From: Leptospira alstonii serovar Sichuan str. 79601
GTDB taxonomy: Bacteria > Spirochaetota > Leptospiria > Leptospirales > Leptospiraceae
Direction of reading: 5' to 3'
Length of the DNA: 60,788 bases
Assembly (NCBI RefSeq): GCF_000347175.1
Contig: NZ_ANIK01000093.1
Location: 1-60,788, forward strand
The notes under the pieces were generated by a model that was given only the letters and a program-made list of their open reading frames with translations, was not told the origin of the DNA and made no database searches. Positions 1 through 10,933 of this stretch are shown here, in pieces (position 1 is the stretch's first letter; each line of letters opens with the position of its first letter). Both the position numbers and the translations under genes were made by a program.

Positions 1-1041
<1,041 letters not shown>

Positions 1042-1233
1042 GCAAAAAAAAAGGTCAACGTATTTCAGGCAAAGACAGAGTTAAAATTTTTCTGACTTTA
1101 TCCATAACGGCACGGAGTTTACCGTTCGTTTAAAAACGTAGGAGTTCCCACATTTTTGTGAAACTAAAGTCTCATTCTCCTATGGGTCGCTCTGCGGGTT
1201 TTGGACTTCAGGTAGTATAACGGGAACGTTAGA

Positions 1234-1252
1234 GGGCCTCAATGAAAGGCCC
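1234..1252 (-). terminator. Hairpin downstream of the heat-shock genes
   Basis: GGGCCT (1234-1239) and AGGCCC (1247-1252) form a 6-bp GC-rich stem with a 7-base loop, about 20 bases past the stop of the second small heat-shock gene. No clear T run follows on the minus strand, so it is a weak or Rho-assisted terminator candidate. Confidence 0.35.
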
Positions 1253-1271
1253 CCTTCGACAAGGTGCGAAA

Positions 1272-1676
1272 TTATTCGGAACGGACCTCGATTTTTTTCG
1301 TGAGAGGTTTTCTTTTGGGAAGAGTGAGATTCAAAACCCCGTTCTTATAAACCGCAGAGATACGATCCTCTTCTATGGACTCGACGAGCGTGAACGCTCT
1401 TTTGTATTCGCCGGTGCGGAACTCGGAATATCTGAGTTCTCCGGAAATATCCTTCCCCGAAGTTTTACCGGAGATAGTCAGTTGGTCCTTTTCTAATTTT
1501 ACTTGAACGTCCTTTTCTTCCACGCCTGGAAGATCCGCAAAAAGAAAGATGTTTTCCTCGTCGGAGTAGACGTCCACTCTTGGAGCGAGAATTCTTACTC
1601 TTTCCTTTTTTGTTTCCTGAGAAGTATGATTTTCCCGGACGGAATGATTTTCTTGATTCAGAACAGCGCTTGTCAT
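1272..1676 (-). CDS. Hsp20-family small heat-shock protein
   Basis: This 134-residue ATP-independent holdase carries an alpha-crystallin domain over about residues 28-130. Family hallmarks are [20 protein letters not shown] at the start of the domain and the C-terminal GVLNLTLPK motif (consensus GVLxxxxPK). The start is ATG at 1676 with AGGAG about 8 bases upstream. It follows the other Hsp20 gene by 21 bases in the same direction, so the two are surely one transcript under the tandem CIRCE sites. Paired Hsp20 proteins often form mixed oligomers; that is inferred. Confidence 0.93.
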   Translation of the reverse strand: MTSAVLNQENHSVRENHTSQETKKERVRILAPRVDVYSDEENIFLFADLPGVEEKDVQVKLEKDQLTISGKTSGKDISGELRYSEFRTGEYKRAFTLVESIEEDRISAVYKNGVLNLTLPKRKPLTKKIEVRSE

Positions 1677-1697
1677 GTTTTTTCTCCTAAAAGTATA

Positions 1698-2114
1698 TTA
1701 GTTAGTTTGAATTTGGATTTTACGCGGTTTTACACTTTCCCGAATGGGGAGCGTAAGAACCAAAACTCCGTTTTTAAATTCCGCTACGGTTTTATCAGGG
1801 TCCACTTCCGTGGGGAGTTCCAAAGCCCTGTGGAATTTTCCATGGAATCTTTCCACACGATTGGTTCCTTGGCTCGTCTTAGGAACGTTTGTCGGCGTTT
1901 CCCCGCTCAGATGCAGTTGGTTTCCGCTTACTGTGATTTCCAGGTTTTCGGATTCGATTCCCGGAATCAGAGCCGTGATCGTTACCGCGTCGGTTCCTTT
2001 ATGGATGTTTAAGGCCGGATACGCGCTTCCACCATTGAGCAAAAACGGGTCCCAAAGGCTGGAGAACTGATTCTGGAGTTTATGAAGATCTTCAAAGATT
2101 CTAAATTCATTCAT
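1698..2114 (-). CDS. Hsp20-family small heat-shock protein
   Basis: This is the first gene of the two-gene heat-shock operon. An alpha-crystallin domain fills about residues 35-138, from PALNIHKGTDAVTITALIPG to GVLVLTLPIRE, followed by a short tail. A TTG at 2138 would add eight residues, but it lies inside the first CIRCE element. The ATG at 2114 (MNEFRIFEDL) has GAGGAA about 10 bases upstream, so it is the preferred start and gives 138 residues. Its expression is probably repressed by HrcA and induced by heat. Confidence 0.93.
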   Translation of the reverse strand: MNEFRIFEDLHKLQNQFSSLWDPFLLNGGSAYPALNIHKGTDAVTITALIPGIESENLEITVSGNQLHLSGETPTNVPKTSQGTNRVERFHGKFHRALELPTEVDPDKTVAEFKNGVLVLTLPIRESVKPRKIQIQTN

Positions 2115-2131
2115 GGTTCTTAATTCCTCTT

Positions 2132-2158
2132 TTAGCAATCTAAAAGTTAGAGTGCCAA
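2132..2158. promoter_or_regulatory. CIRCE operator, proximal copy (HrcA site)
   Basis: TTAGCAATC (2132-2140), nine spacer bases, then GAGTGCCAA (2150-2158). The CIRCE consensus is TTAGCACTC-N9-GAGTGCTAA, so each arm matches 8 of 9. It sits 18-44 bases upstream of the chosen start of the first Hsp20 gene, where HrcA would block transcription. Confidence 0.85.
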
Positions 2159-2192
2159 AATGTTAAAAAAGTTCCAGCATTTTTTTAAAAAA

Positions 2193-2219
2193 TTAGCAAT
2201 CTTTTTTTATGAGTGCCAG
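2193..2219. promoter_or_regulatory. CIRCE operator, distal copy (HrcA site)
   Basis: TTAGCAATC (2193-2201), nine spacer bases (2202-2210), then GAGTGCCAG (2211-2219). It is a second CIRCE-like element 61 bases from the first, with the same deviations in its arms plus one extra change at the last base. Spacing and arm order are exact. Function as a second HrcA site is inferred. Confidence 0.72.
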
Positions 2220-2399
2220 TATTGGCTGACTTAGTCCTATTCCCTGGTTCCAAAACGAACGGCCGATTGTGTTGCAATTCAACGTTTGAGTATTAGGAGT
2301 TGGCGGTTTTCGAAAGGTTTTTTTACGGGAAAGACCGGCCCGGCGCCGTTGAGTCCAATGTTCTTATACCCAATCCGAGTTCAATAGAAAGGTCGTTAT

Positions 2400-3845
2400 C
2401 TATTTATATTTTACAATAAATAGGTCAGAGTTGCCTTGGGCAGGAACTCCGTTGATTTCGCGGTCGGTGCTTCCGGACCCGTATAAATTTCCATTTCGAT
2501 CGGATCCGATTCCGTTTCCGGTTATCGTCGCACCGGGAGTTCCAATCTGCCGCAACCATTGACTTTGTCCGGACGAATCGTGTTTTGTGAGAAAGGCATC
2601 GTTTCTTCCTAGGGAATCGGCGCTCCCATCCGGAATATTCCCATTGGTACGGCCCGTTGTAAAAACGTTCCCTTCCGTATCGCTTACGATTGTTTCGATT
2701 ACCGTCTGTTTACCCGCGCCGCGGATCGGACCAACCTGCCGAACCCATTGCAGAACTCCGAGCGAATTGTATTTTACTAAGGTTCCAAGCCAGCTCGTTC
2801 CGTCGGCTCCCGATCCGTAATCCGCCTTGCTGGTGCCTCCCGCAAAAACGTTTCCGGACGAATCTACAGTTATGGAACTGCCTTCTGTCGTTCTGAGTGC
2901 GGAACCGAGTTGAGCGAAAAATTGTCGATTCCCGTTGTTTGCGTCGTATCTAAGAATAAAAAGATCGGAGTTGGCGTTACCGCCCAAACCGGGAAACGTA
3001 TCGGTCGCAAAGTTTGCGGTTCCCGTACCGACCATATAAACGTTACCCGTGATCCTGTCAAAAGCTACTCCTCTCGGAAAACTTTGAGCATTTCGGATCG
3101 CAAGTTGACTAACCCATCTTTGATTTCCGTCGGTATCAAACTTAATGATAAATCCGTTGGGTCCGGTCTCAGGGCCTCCGAACGCGCCGGTCGAATTTCC
3201 GACAATATAAGAATTTCCGAATGTATCCACGGCGATCCCTTTGGGGACAATGGAATATCCGCCTCCTACGATTCTGACTCCGGGTAGCCCTATCTGTCTG
3301 GTCCAGACTCGAGCTCCGTCTGCGGAGTTAAATTTGATTAAGAACAGATCCTCCGCCCCGACAAGAGGGTTCGCAAAATCACCGTTTGTATGACCGGTTA
3401 CATACGCGTTTCCGTTCGGATCGACCGCGACTCCTTCTACTTGCAATCCTACCCCTGCCGTTCCGACTTGCTGCGTCCAGATTGTATTTTTTTGAGAATT
3501 GTATTTTCCAAGAATGAGATCCCTGGTGCCGATCGGTCCCGGTCCGTAAACGCCGCCGTTTGTATCCCCGGCGACATAGATGGAAGCGTTTTGATCCACC
3601 GCAAAACCTTTATTCGTAGTCATTGTGTTAGGTGTCCCGGCTAACAGAGTCCATTCTAATTCCAAAGAGTTTGGATTTTCATCGCTCGGAACGTTTTCGG
3701 GTAAGACGGTATCGATCGTTTCGAGTTTTTCCCGAAATAAAAATTGAATCCAATTTCCGTTTGTATTCGGAGGCGGCACGTTGAGTAACTTAGCCGGATT
3801 ACAAGTCTGAAACAATAGACAAATAAGAATGAAAAAGTAATTCAT
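2400..3845 (-). CDS. SBBP-repeat beta-propeller lipoprotein
   Basis: From the ATG at 3845 (MNYFFILICLLFQTC) the protein has a short hydrophobic signal ending in a Cys after LFQT, a relaxed lipobox of the kind used by spirochaetes. About seven repeats of the SBBP type follow, each with a G-N-x-Y/F-x-x-G-x-T-x-G core: SIYVAGDTNG, NAYVTGHTNG, NSYIVGNSTG, NVYMVGTGT, NVFAGGTSKA, NVFTTGRTNG and NLYGSGSTD. Such repeats fold as a beta-propeller on the cell surface or in the periplasm. An upstream ATG at 3866 would add seven residues. Nothing in the neighbourhood suggests a partner, and the ligand is unknown. Confidence 0.85.
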   Translation of the reverse strand: MNYFFILICLLFQTCNPAKLLNVPPPNTNGNWIQFLFREKLETIDTVLPENVPSDENPNSLELEWTLLAGTPNTMTTNKGFAVDQNASIYVAGDTNGGVYGPGPIGTRDLILGKYNSQKNTIWTQQVGTAGVGLQVEGVAVDPNGNAYVTGHTNGDFANPLVGAEDLFLIKFNSADGARVWTRQIGLPGVRIVGGGYSIVPKGIAVDTFGNSYIVGNSTGAFGGPETGPNGFIIKFDTDGNQRWVSQLAIRNAQSFPRGVAFDRITGNVYMVGTGTANFATDTFPGLGGNANSDLFILRYDANNGNRQFFAQLGSALRTTEGSSITVDSSGNVFAGGTSKADYGSGADGTSWLGTLVKYNSLGVLQWVRQVGPIRGAGKQTVIETIVSDTEGNVFTTGRTNGNIPDGSADSLGRNDAFLTKHDSSGQSQWLRQIGTPGATITGNGIGSDRNGNLYGSGSTDREINGVPAQGNSDLFIVKYK

Positions 3846-4068
3846 GATATGAGTTTCCCTGATCATTTCCGACTAAAACTAACGCGGATTTTTAGGATAG
3901 AAATTTCCGTGGAAGTAGGGCGTTTCGCCCTATCCGAAAGGATAAGATGGATGTAAGAGTGCTTACATTTTAGGATGAAGGGTGATCGGGAGTTATTATC
4001 TTGGAGCTACATTTGCAATTGCAGGCTCCAAGATTTTTGAAATTGGGATTAAACTTTCGGTGAAAGGA

Positions 4069-4686
4069 TTACCTTTTTTTCGTCTTTTTCTTGGAAGTTT
4101 TCTTTTTAGAAGTCTTCTTCTTTGCGGCTTTCTTAGGCGCTTTTTTCTTCGCTACTTTCTTTTTGGCGGCCTCCTTCGCGGTCTTTTTCTTTTTCGGAGT
4201 CGCTTTCTTCTTTGCAGATTTCTTTTTAGCGGACTTTTTCTTTGCGGCTTTCTTCGCTGCGGATTTTTTCGGCGCGACGACGACGGGTTGAACGACTACT
4301 TTTTCTTGGTCGCTCAAACGAAAGAATGATTTTTCAAAATCTTGTTCCTGAAAAGAAACGAGCGCGCGTAGGATCAGATTGTCGACGTCGGTTTCTTCGT
4401 TGTCGGATTCGATGCGCTCGTAAGAAAGATGGGCGAGCCCGCAGCGCAGATAATTCGTTAGCTTGTCTTGAGAGGCTCCTTGACGAGCCAGTCCGAGCAA
4501 CCAATCTCTGAGAATCTTTTCTCCGAGTTCGAAATTTACCTTGGACTCGGCGAATTTTCCCGTTTTACGAATCTCTTCGTTAAGCTTTTGGTGGACTAGG
4601 GAATAATCTTTTTCGAAAGCCCTATCGAGAATGCCCTCTTCGATAAGCCTTGTGTCCAATTTTTGGACAATAACAGAGTCGGCCAT
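4069..4686 (-). CDS. Hypothetical protein with histone H1-like lysine/alanine-rich tail
   Basis: From the ATG at 4686 (MADSVIVQKL), with AGGAG about 10 bases upstream, the product is 205 residues. The longer frame from 4755 has no ribosome site. Residues 1 to about 120 are an acidic, mostly helical domain I do not recognise. The last ~80 residues are KKxAxKK-type repeats (KKSAKKKSAKKKA, KKTSKKKTSKKK), like bacterial histone H1-like tails that bind DNA or RNA without sequence specificity. It is read away from the sugar locus. A nucleoid or RNA-binding role is inferred from the tail only. Confidence 0.8.
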   Translation of the reverse strand: MADSVIVQKLDTRLIEEGILDRAFEKDYSLVHQKLNEEIRKTGKFAESKVNFELGEKILRDWLLGLARQGASQDKLTNYLRCGLAHLSYERIESDNEETDVDNLILRALVSFQEQDFEKSFFRLSDQEKVVVQPVVVAPKKSAAKKAAKKKSAKKKSAKKKATPKKKKTAKEAAKKKVAKKKAPKKAAKKKTSKKKTSKKKTKKR

Positions 4687-4784
4687 ATTATTAGAATCTC
4701 CTGAAATTATGTGACAGAAATTGGATATAGTTTGTTGGAAGAAGTCTTTCTGCAAGAAAAAACTAAAAAAACCGGATCCAGGTT

Positions 4785-4991
4785 TCAGTTGGCTTTAACA
4801 CTGAGTGGAACCTTGTAGACAGGATCCGCAAGGTCGGATTTTAAATTTGGCGCATTTTTATAAAGAACGAAGTCTCGTATACGAATTGCTTGAGTTTCGT
4901 AAAACACCGATTTGGTGTGAAACCGGTTCTTGCAAAAATGAAGTTCGATTTTGAGGCGAACCTGCGGAAACCTTGTAAGGTCAATTTTCAT
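4785..4991 (-). CDS. Small hypothetical protein, doubtful
   Basis: This 68-residue frame starts at ATG 4991 with AGGAG nine bases upstream, which is the main reason to keep it. The sequence (MKIDLTRFPQVRLKIELHF onward) shows no domain, signal or membrane segment. It lies in a gene-poor stretch next to repeat sequence and may be a relic of a dispersed repeat. Confidence 0.3.
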   Translation of the reverse strand: MKIDLTRFPQVRLKIELHFCKNRFHTKSVFYETQAIRIRDFVLYKNAPNLKSDLADPVYKVPLSVKAN

Positions 4992-6160
4992 TTTGAGTTT
5001 CTCCTACTCGTAGCTATATAATAAGTACCTAATATTTTGCATTGAAGCAGTGTTTTGCGATAAAAATTAACGGTACTCAATTTTATAACTATGAGTAACA
5101 AAGGTTTCCGTACAAACTTTTTCTTGCGGAAAAAGTTACATAGCTAATAGTTTTCGGTTGTTTTTAACGAAACGACCACTCCCACAATTTATCTTCGTTT
5201 TTGGCAATTGAATCGGTATTTTATTTTGTAGCCGATAGTAAAACTTTCAAGATCCAACGCTTTCTTCATTCGCACAGGAAAGAAAATTTTTTTATCACAA
5301 CTTCTAAAGGGATTTGGGACAAGCCTTGGAAAGAAAATTTTGCCCAAATGGGAAACGAGGTTTTGAGGCGTATTCTAAGTTTTGGTACGAATTCATGATT
5401 CCGATGAGAAAAACTTTAACCCATTTCCTTTAAAGTCGAAAGCCGCTCCTCCCGCTTCGTTTTTTTTAAAGAAATTCCCTCGGATTTGTTTAGAAAGCCG
5501 AATGGACTCAAAGTCCGATGTCTGTTCAATCGTTGAACAAATTTTATTGACAGGATATCTTTACGATTTTTTTATGAATCCAGATTTTCCAATCCTGGGA
5601 CTGACCCGGCGAAGCTACGCCAAGAACTTTGGTTCAATTCCGTTTTTCTTTGAATTTTCCTTCTTTTTTGGGTTCTTTGGGCTATGGATCATAATTTTGC
5701 CCGATGCTCTTGATTTGGAACCCTCTAGTGACTAAATATTACCTTCCCGCAAATACTCGGATCTCAAGATAAATCTGTCGGAATTACGACAATCCTCCGT
5801 GAAAAGTCGGCCGCGCAACGCTCCCTTAGGAAGAAGCGTTGTGTTGAGTTTCTTCAACGCGGATCCGTAGAGAGTGTTGCACCTGAGTTTCCCCCTTGAT
5901 TTTGGGTGGGCAACTCAATGAATTGCTTCTTGAACTCAATTTCACTCCCTACGGGTCGCGAAAGGTTGAACTCAATTTCACTCCCTACGGGTCGCGAAAT
6001 AGGAGGTGGGAAGACTCGGGAGATTTTCTCTATCATAAAATCATACTTTTTGCAAGTAAAAAGCTCCATTCTTGTCGGAACACTTGCATTTTATTGTGTA
6101 AAGTCCTAACTTTTGATTTCCATCTATTGACTCTGACATTTATCTATTAACCCCTAACTC
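4992..6160. other. Gene-poor divergent region upstream of the sugar locus
   Basis: No reading frame here is convincing. The plus-strand frames at 5201-5398 and 5382-5735 lack good ribosome sites and recognisable domains, and the second is hydrophobic, Phe-rich low-complexity sequence. The region contains a 34-bp tandem repeat (5930-5999). The promoter of the sugar operon should lie near 6050-6160, which is AT-rich, but no well-spaced -35/-10 pair could be defended. Confidence 0.6.
5930..5999. repeat. 34-bp direct repeat, two copies
   Basis: The unit beginning TTGAACTCAATTTCACTCCC and ending GGGTCGCGAAA occurs at 5930-5963 and 5966-5999, identical in both copies and separated by two bases (period 36). 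It lies about 160 bases before the first gene of the sugar locus. It creates an artefactual minus-strand frame that repeats SRPVGSEIEF. Only two units exist and the spacer is 2 bp, so it is not a CRISPR. Confidence 0.9.
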
Positions 6161-6484
<324 letters not shown>

Positions 6485-6488
6485 GGCG

Positions 6489-7445
<957 letters not shown>

Positions 7446-7453
7446 GTAGATCT

Positions 7454-8551
7454 TTGATTTTAATAATAGGTTCGGGAATCGTTGGAAGTTGGGTTGCGTA
7501 TCAACTTTCCAAACATACTAATTCGGACATTTATTTATGTGATTCCTCTGAAAATCGAGGAGACGGTATCAGCGGAAGAAATTCCGGCGTTTTGCATTCC
7601 GGCATTTATTATTCGGAAGGTTCTGAAAAGTTAAAACACTGTCTAAGGGGTTATGAATTATCTTTAGAATTCTTTAATCAATTTAAAGTTCCTTATAGTA
7701 TTTGCGGAAAAATCATTACTATTGGCGCAAAGGAAGATTCTTTAATTGAATTGAAGAAAAGGGAAAAATTAGAAGAACTTTATAATAAATCCGTTAAGTA
7801 TGAAATTCAGGGTACCAGCTTTGTAAAAAATCTTTCTTCCGAATATCCCTCTCTTTTAGGAGAGAACGCGATTCATCTCGGGAAAACCGGAGTCGTTGAT
7901 GTTTCCCTTTATCTAAAAGCGTTATGGAGGGAGTGTGAAAATTCGGGAGTTACTTTTATCAAAGGAAAAAATTTTGTCTTTCAGGAAGGGAATCCGTCCC
8001 TTTGTGACATGCGCTCAGGCGCTTTAGAAAGAGTCGAAGCGGATTGTATTGTCAATGCCGGAGGACTTTACTCGGACGAGTTGATTCAACAACTGGGGGA
8101 ATCGAAATACGAGATTCGTCCTAACAAAGGCGAATACTATCGATTGAAAAAAGAACTTCCGTTTAAAAAGCTGGTTTATCCTCTTCCTTCCTACTCGAGT
8201 ACTGCATTAGGAGTTCATTATACGTTTCATCTAAACGGAGAGTCTTATGCAGGCCCCAATTCCAATTGGGCGAGTTCCAAATCGGATTATACGTTTCAAA
8301 CCTCCAGGGACGTATTTTTTAATTCCTTAAAGAATATTACGAATTATTATACAGAAGAAGATTTGACTCAAGGTTATGTGGGACTTAGGCCTAGATTGTT
8401 TTTTGACAATAATCCCGTTACCGATTTCGTCATAAGAAAATATCCTGAAAACAAACCGTGGATTCATTTGCTCGGAATTGAAAGTCCTGGGCTTACTTCT
8501 TCTCCATCTATAGGAGAAGAAGTTTCTCGTTTGGTTAAATCTTTGATTTGA
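7454..8551 (+). CDS. FAD-dependent oxidoreductase, LhgO-like
   Basis: This 365-residue DAO-family flavoprotein starts at TTG 7454, with AGGTAG a few bases upstream. The dinucleotide motif GSGIVGSW opens the protein (6-13), and GRNSGVLHSGIYY (about 41-53) is the block seen in L-2-hydroxyglutarate oxidases. SPGLTSSPSIGEEV near the end closes the FAD site. LhgO proper is slightly longer. Sitting between fucose and heptose genes, it may oxidise a sugar or hydroxy-acid precursor. The substrate cannot be read from the sequence. Confidence 0.82.
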   Translation: MILIIGSGIVGSWVAYQLSKHTNSDIYLCDSSENRGDGISGRNSGVLHSGIYYSEGSEKLKHCLRGYELSLEFFNQFKVPYSICGKIITIGAKEDSLIELKKREKLEELYNKSVKYEIQGTSFVKNLSSEYPSLLGENAIHLGKTGVVDVSLYLKALWRECENSGVTFIKGKNFVFQEGNPSLCDMRSGALERVEADCIVNAGGLYSDELIQQLGESKYEIRPNKGEYYRLKKELPFKKLVYPLPSYSSTALGVHYTFHLNGESYAGPNSNWASSKSDYTFQTSRDVFFNSLKNITNYYTEEDLTQGYVGLRPRLFFDNNPVTDFVIRKYPENKPWIHLLGIESPGLTSSPSIGEEVSRLVKSLI

Positions 8552-8596
8552 TTAAAATTCTGCTGAGTCGTTTTACTATGGAAAGGAGAATTAAAA

Positions 8597-9163
8597 ATGT
8601 TAGACCACTATAACGCTTACATTACCCGCCTTCAATCCGTACTCGTTCCGGAACGAGCCCCGGAGATTGAACATCTTGCACTTTCTTTAAAGGATGCTTG
8701 GGAAAAGAAAAAGTGGGTTTTTATCTGCGGAAACGGGGGGAGTGCAGGGAACGCGATTCATCTAGCAAACGATTTTAATTATGGTATTGATAAAAAAAAC
8801 GGACTTGGCCTCAGGATCGAAGCCTTACCCGCAAATGCCGCGGTAATTACTTGTCTTGCGAACGATGAAGGATATGACTCCATTTATTCTCAGCAGTTGG
8901 AAGTAAAAGCAAATTCGGGCGACGTATTGATCGTGCTTTCTGGAAGCGGAAATTCTCCTAACGTCGTAAAGGCCCTCGAAGTTGGAAATCGTATTGGCAT
9001 GAAAACTTATGCAATTTTAGGATTCTCCGGCGGTAAATGTAAAGAGTTGGCAAAATATCCGATTCACTTTCCGATCAACGATATGCAGATATCGGAAGAT
9101 CTACAAGTGATCGTTGGTCACATGTGTATGCAATGGTTGTGTGAGGCTAAAAATCATAAATGA
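8597..9163 (+). CDS. gmhA: Phosphoheptose isomerase (sedoheptulose-7-phosphate isomerase)
   Basis: This SIS-domain protein of 188 residues converts sedoheptulose 7-phosphate to D-glycero-D-manno-heptose 7-phosphate. Family marks are FICGNGGSAGNAIHLANDF (phosphate loop), a second sugar-phosphate loop LSGSGNSPNVVKAL, and the C-terminal SEDLQVIVGHMCMQWL with the Glu and His expected of GmhA. AAAGGAG precedes the ATG. It overlaps the next gene by four bases and opens a heptose set (nucleotidyltransferase, HldE-like protein, transketolase). Confidence 0.9.
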   Translation: MLDHYNAYITRLQSVLVPERAPEIEHLALSLKDAWEKKKWVFICGNGGSAGNAIHLANDFNYGIDKKNGLGLRIEALPANAAVITCLANDEGYDSIYSQQLEVKANSGDVLIVLSGSGNSPNVVKALEVGNRIGMKTYAILGFSGGKCKELAKYPIHFPINDMQISEDLQVIVGHMCMQWLCEAKNHK

Positions 9164-10149
9164 AAGCTTTAGTTACCGGCGGCGCCGGATTTATAGGCAG
9201 TCACCTTGTTGACGTTTTATTAGAAAATCAGTTTGAAGTTACCGTACTGGACAATTTCAGCACGGGCCGGGCTTTAAATTTGGATCACGTAAAAAAGAAT
9301 ATTAATTTAGTTGAATGTGATTTGTCCGTTCAAGGAGATTGGATCAAAAAATTTCAATCCGTCGATTACGTATTTCATATTGCTGCGTTAGCCGATATTG
9401 TTCCGAGTATTCAGAATCCGGAAGGTTATTTTCAATCGAATGTGACGGCTACTTTGAACGTTTTACAAGCGAGTAGGCATCAGAATGTAAAACGATTTGT
9501 TTATGCGGCTTCTTCTTCTTGTTACGGAATTCCAGACGTGTATCCAACTCCGGAAACCTCTCCGATTCTCCCGCAATATCCTTACGCCCTTACGAAAAGA
9601 ATGGGTGAGGAGCTGGTGATGCACTGGGCTCAGGTTTATAAATTTCCCGCTCTATCATTACGATTTTTTAATGTTTATGGGCCAAGATCGAGAACTTCCG
9701 GAACGTATGGAGCCGTATTTGGAGTATTTCTCGCTCAAAAGCTGGCAGGAAAACCATACACGGTTGTCGGCGATGGAAAACAAACCCGAGATTTCACCTA
9801 TGTAAGAGATGTCGCCGAAGCTATATATGCGGCCGCTAAAAGCGACAAAACCGGGGAAATCTATAACGTCGGTAGCGGTGCAACCATCTCCGTCAATCGG
9901 ATTGTGGAACTCTTGAAAGGGGAAGTCATATACATTCCGAAACGTCCGGGGGAACCGGACAGCACCTTTGCGGATATCACAAAGATCAAAAAAGATCTCG
10001 GTTGGTCTCCTAAGATTTCCATTGAAATCGGAATCGGAGAATTGTTAAAGAACATAGATTATTGGAAAGAGGCTCCCGTGTGGACGCCCGATAAAATTGC
10101 GACCGCAACTTCCGATTGGTTCAAGTATCTTGGCGGATCCAATTCTTAA
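9160..10149 (+). CDS. NAD-dependent sugar epimerase/dehydratase (GalE-like SDR)
   Basis: This extended SDR of 329 residues has GGAGFIGSH (7-15), an SSSCYG active-site Ser/Thr block and YPYALTKRMGEE with the YxxxK pair. A C-terminal substrate domain contains NVYGPRS and the KRPGEPDSTFADI block common in GalE/WbpP-type enzymes acting on nucleotide sugars. It overlaps gmhA by ATGA, so the two are translationally coupled. Placement suggests work on a heptose or hexose nucleotide; the exact sugar is unknown. Confidence 0.9.
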   Translation: MKALVTGGAGFIGSHLVDVLLENQFEVTVLDNFSTGRALNLDHVKKNINLVECDLSVQGDWIKKFQSVDYVFHIAALADIVPSIQNPEGYFQSNVTATLNVLQASRHQNVKRFVYAASSSCYGIPDVYPTPETSPILPQYPYALTKRMGEELVMHWAQVYKFPALSLRFFNVYGPRSRTSGTYGAVFGVFLAQKLAGKPYTVVGDGKQTRDFTYVRDVAEAIYAAAKSDKTGEIYNVGSGATISVNRIVELLKGEVIYIPKRPGEPDSTFADITKIKKDLGWSPKISIEIGIGELLKNIDYWKEAPVWTPDKIATATSDWFKYLGGSNS

Positions 10150-10933
10150 AAACGAAATCAACGCCTTGGTCCTGGCGGCGGGACTTGGTACCAGACTCAA
10201 ACCTCTAACGGATGTCTGGCCAAAATGTCTTATGCCGATCGGAGGTAAGCCCCTTCTTGAAATTTGGTTGGGACAGATTTCTAAATTAGGAATTTCTAAA
10301 GTATTAGTCAACCTTCATTATCTAAGCGATGTGGTCGTTTCCTTTTTAAAAAGACCCAAGTATAAGGATTGGGTAGAATCCGTTTATGAATCAGAGTTAT
10401 TGGGAACTGCCGGAACTCTACGGAAGAATTATAACTTCTTTAAAAATAGAATCACACTTCTGATTCACGGAGACAATCTTTGTCTGTGCGATATGGGGGC
10501 ATTCGTTAATTTTCATCTTTTCGAAAGACATCCTTCCGCTTTGATTACGATGATGGTGTTTCGAACCGATTCTCCTAAGACCTGTGGGATCGTAGAATTG
10601 GACGAGAATGGAGTCGTTCAAAAATTTCATGAAAAAATAGAGAATCCGCCCGGAAATCTCGCGAACGCGGCCATCTACTTGATCGAACCCGAAGTGCTCG
10701 ATTGGATTGAAGAAAGAGAATCCATCAGCGACTTTAGCAATCAGGTTCTACCTGAGTTTCTCGGAAAAATTGCCACCTGGGAAAACAAAGACGTTATGCG
10801 AGACATTGGAAATGTAGATTCTTTAGCAAAAGCACAAAAAGAAGTGTCATTTCAGGTCGAGTCCGATTTGGACGAATGGCAAGTTGAATTTTTAAAAAAT
10901 CCGATTCATCAATTGATTCATTCAATCTTATGA
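10130..10933 (+). CDS. Sugar-1-phosphate nucleotidyltransferase (HddC/mannose-1-P guanylyltransferase-like)
   Basis: The NTP-transferase fold begins with LVLAAGLGTRLKPLT, the G-x-G-T-R-L/K-loop motif, and continues with PKCLMPIGGKPLLE and the metal-binding IHGDN. The frame opens at TTG 10097, overlapping the upstream gene by 53 bases. TTG 10130 is a more reasonable start, but no ribosome site settles it. The length (267-278 residues) fits HddC-type heptose-1-phosphate guanylyltransferases. Next to gmhA and an HldE-like gene, transfer of a nucleotide to heptose 1-phosphate is likely but inferred. Confidence 0.85.
   Translation: MADPILKNEINALVLAAGLGTRLKPLTDVWPKCLMPIGGKPLLEIWLGQISKLGISKVLVNLHYLSDVVVSFLKRPKYKDWVESVYESELLGTAGTLRKNYNFFKNRITLLIHGDNLCLCDMGAFVNFHLFERHPSALITMMVFRTDSPKTCGIVELDENGVVQKFHEKIENPPGNLANAAIYLIEPEVLDWIEERESISDFSNQVLPEFLGKIATWENKDVMRDIGNVDSLAKAQKEVSFQVESDLDEWQVEFLKNPIHQLIHSIL

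Noticed and set aside
1503..2070. Plus-strand frames opposite the heat-shock genes
   Set aside because: Antisense to two clear Hsp20 genes with good starts and operators.
3982..4329. Plus-strand frame rich in Phe, Leu and Arg (115 residues)
   Set aside because: Antisense shadow of the lysine-rich tail; its apparent membrane segments come from the complement of Lys codons.
5201..5735. Two overlapping plus-strand frames (65 and 117 residues)
   Set aside because: No ribosome site, no recognisable domain, low-complexity Phe-rich sequence; probably degenerate repeat or non-coding DNA.
5930..5999. CRISPR array
   Set aside because: Only two units with a 2-bp spacer and no cas genes nearby.
5854..6069. 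Minus-strand frame of 71 residues repeating SRPVGSEIEF
   Set aside because: It is produced by the 34-bp tandem DNA repeat, with no ribosome site or domain.
6050..6160. Promoter of the sugar operon (TTGACT at about 6127 with TATTAA downstream)
   Set aside because: The spacing between the boxes is about 12 bases, too short for a standard promoter.
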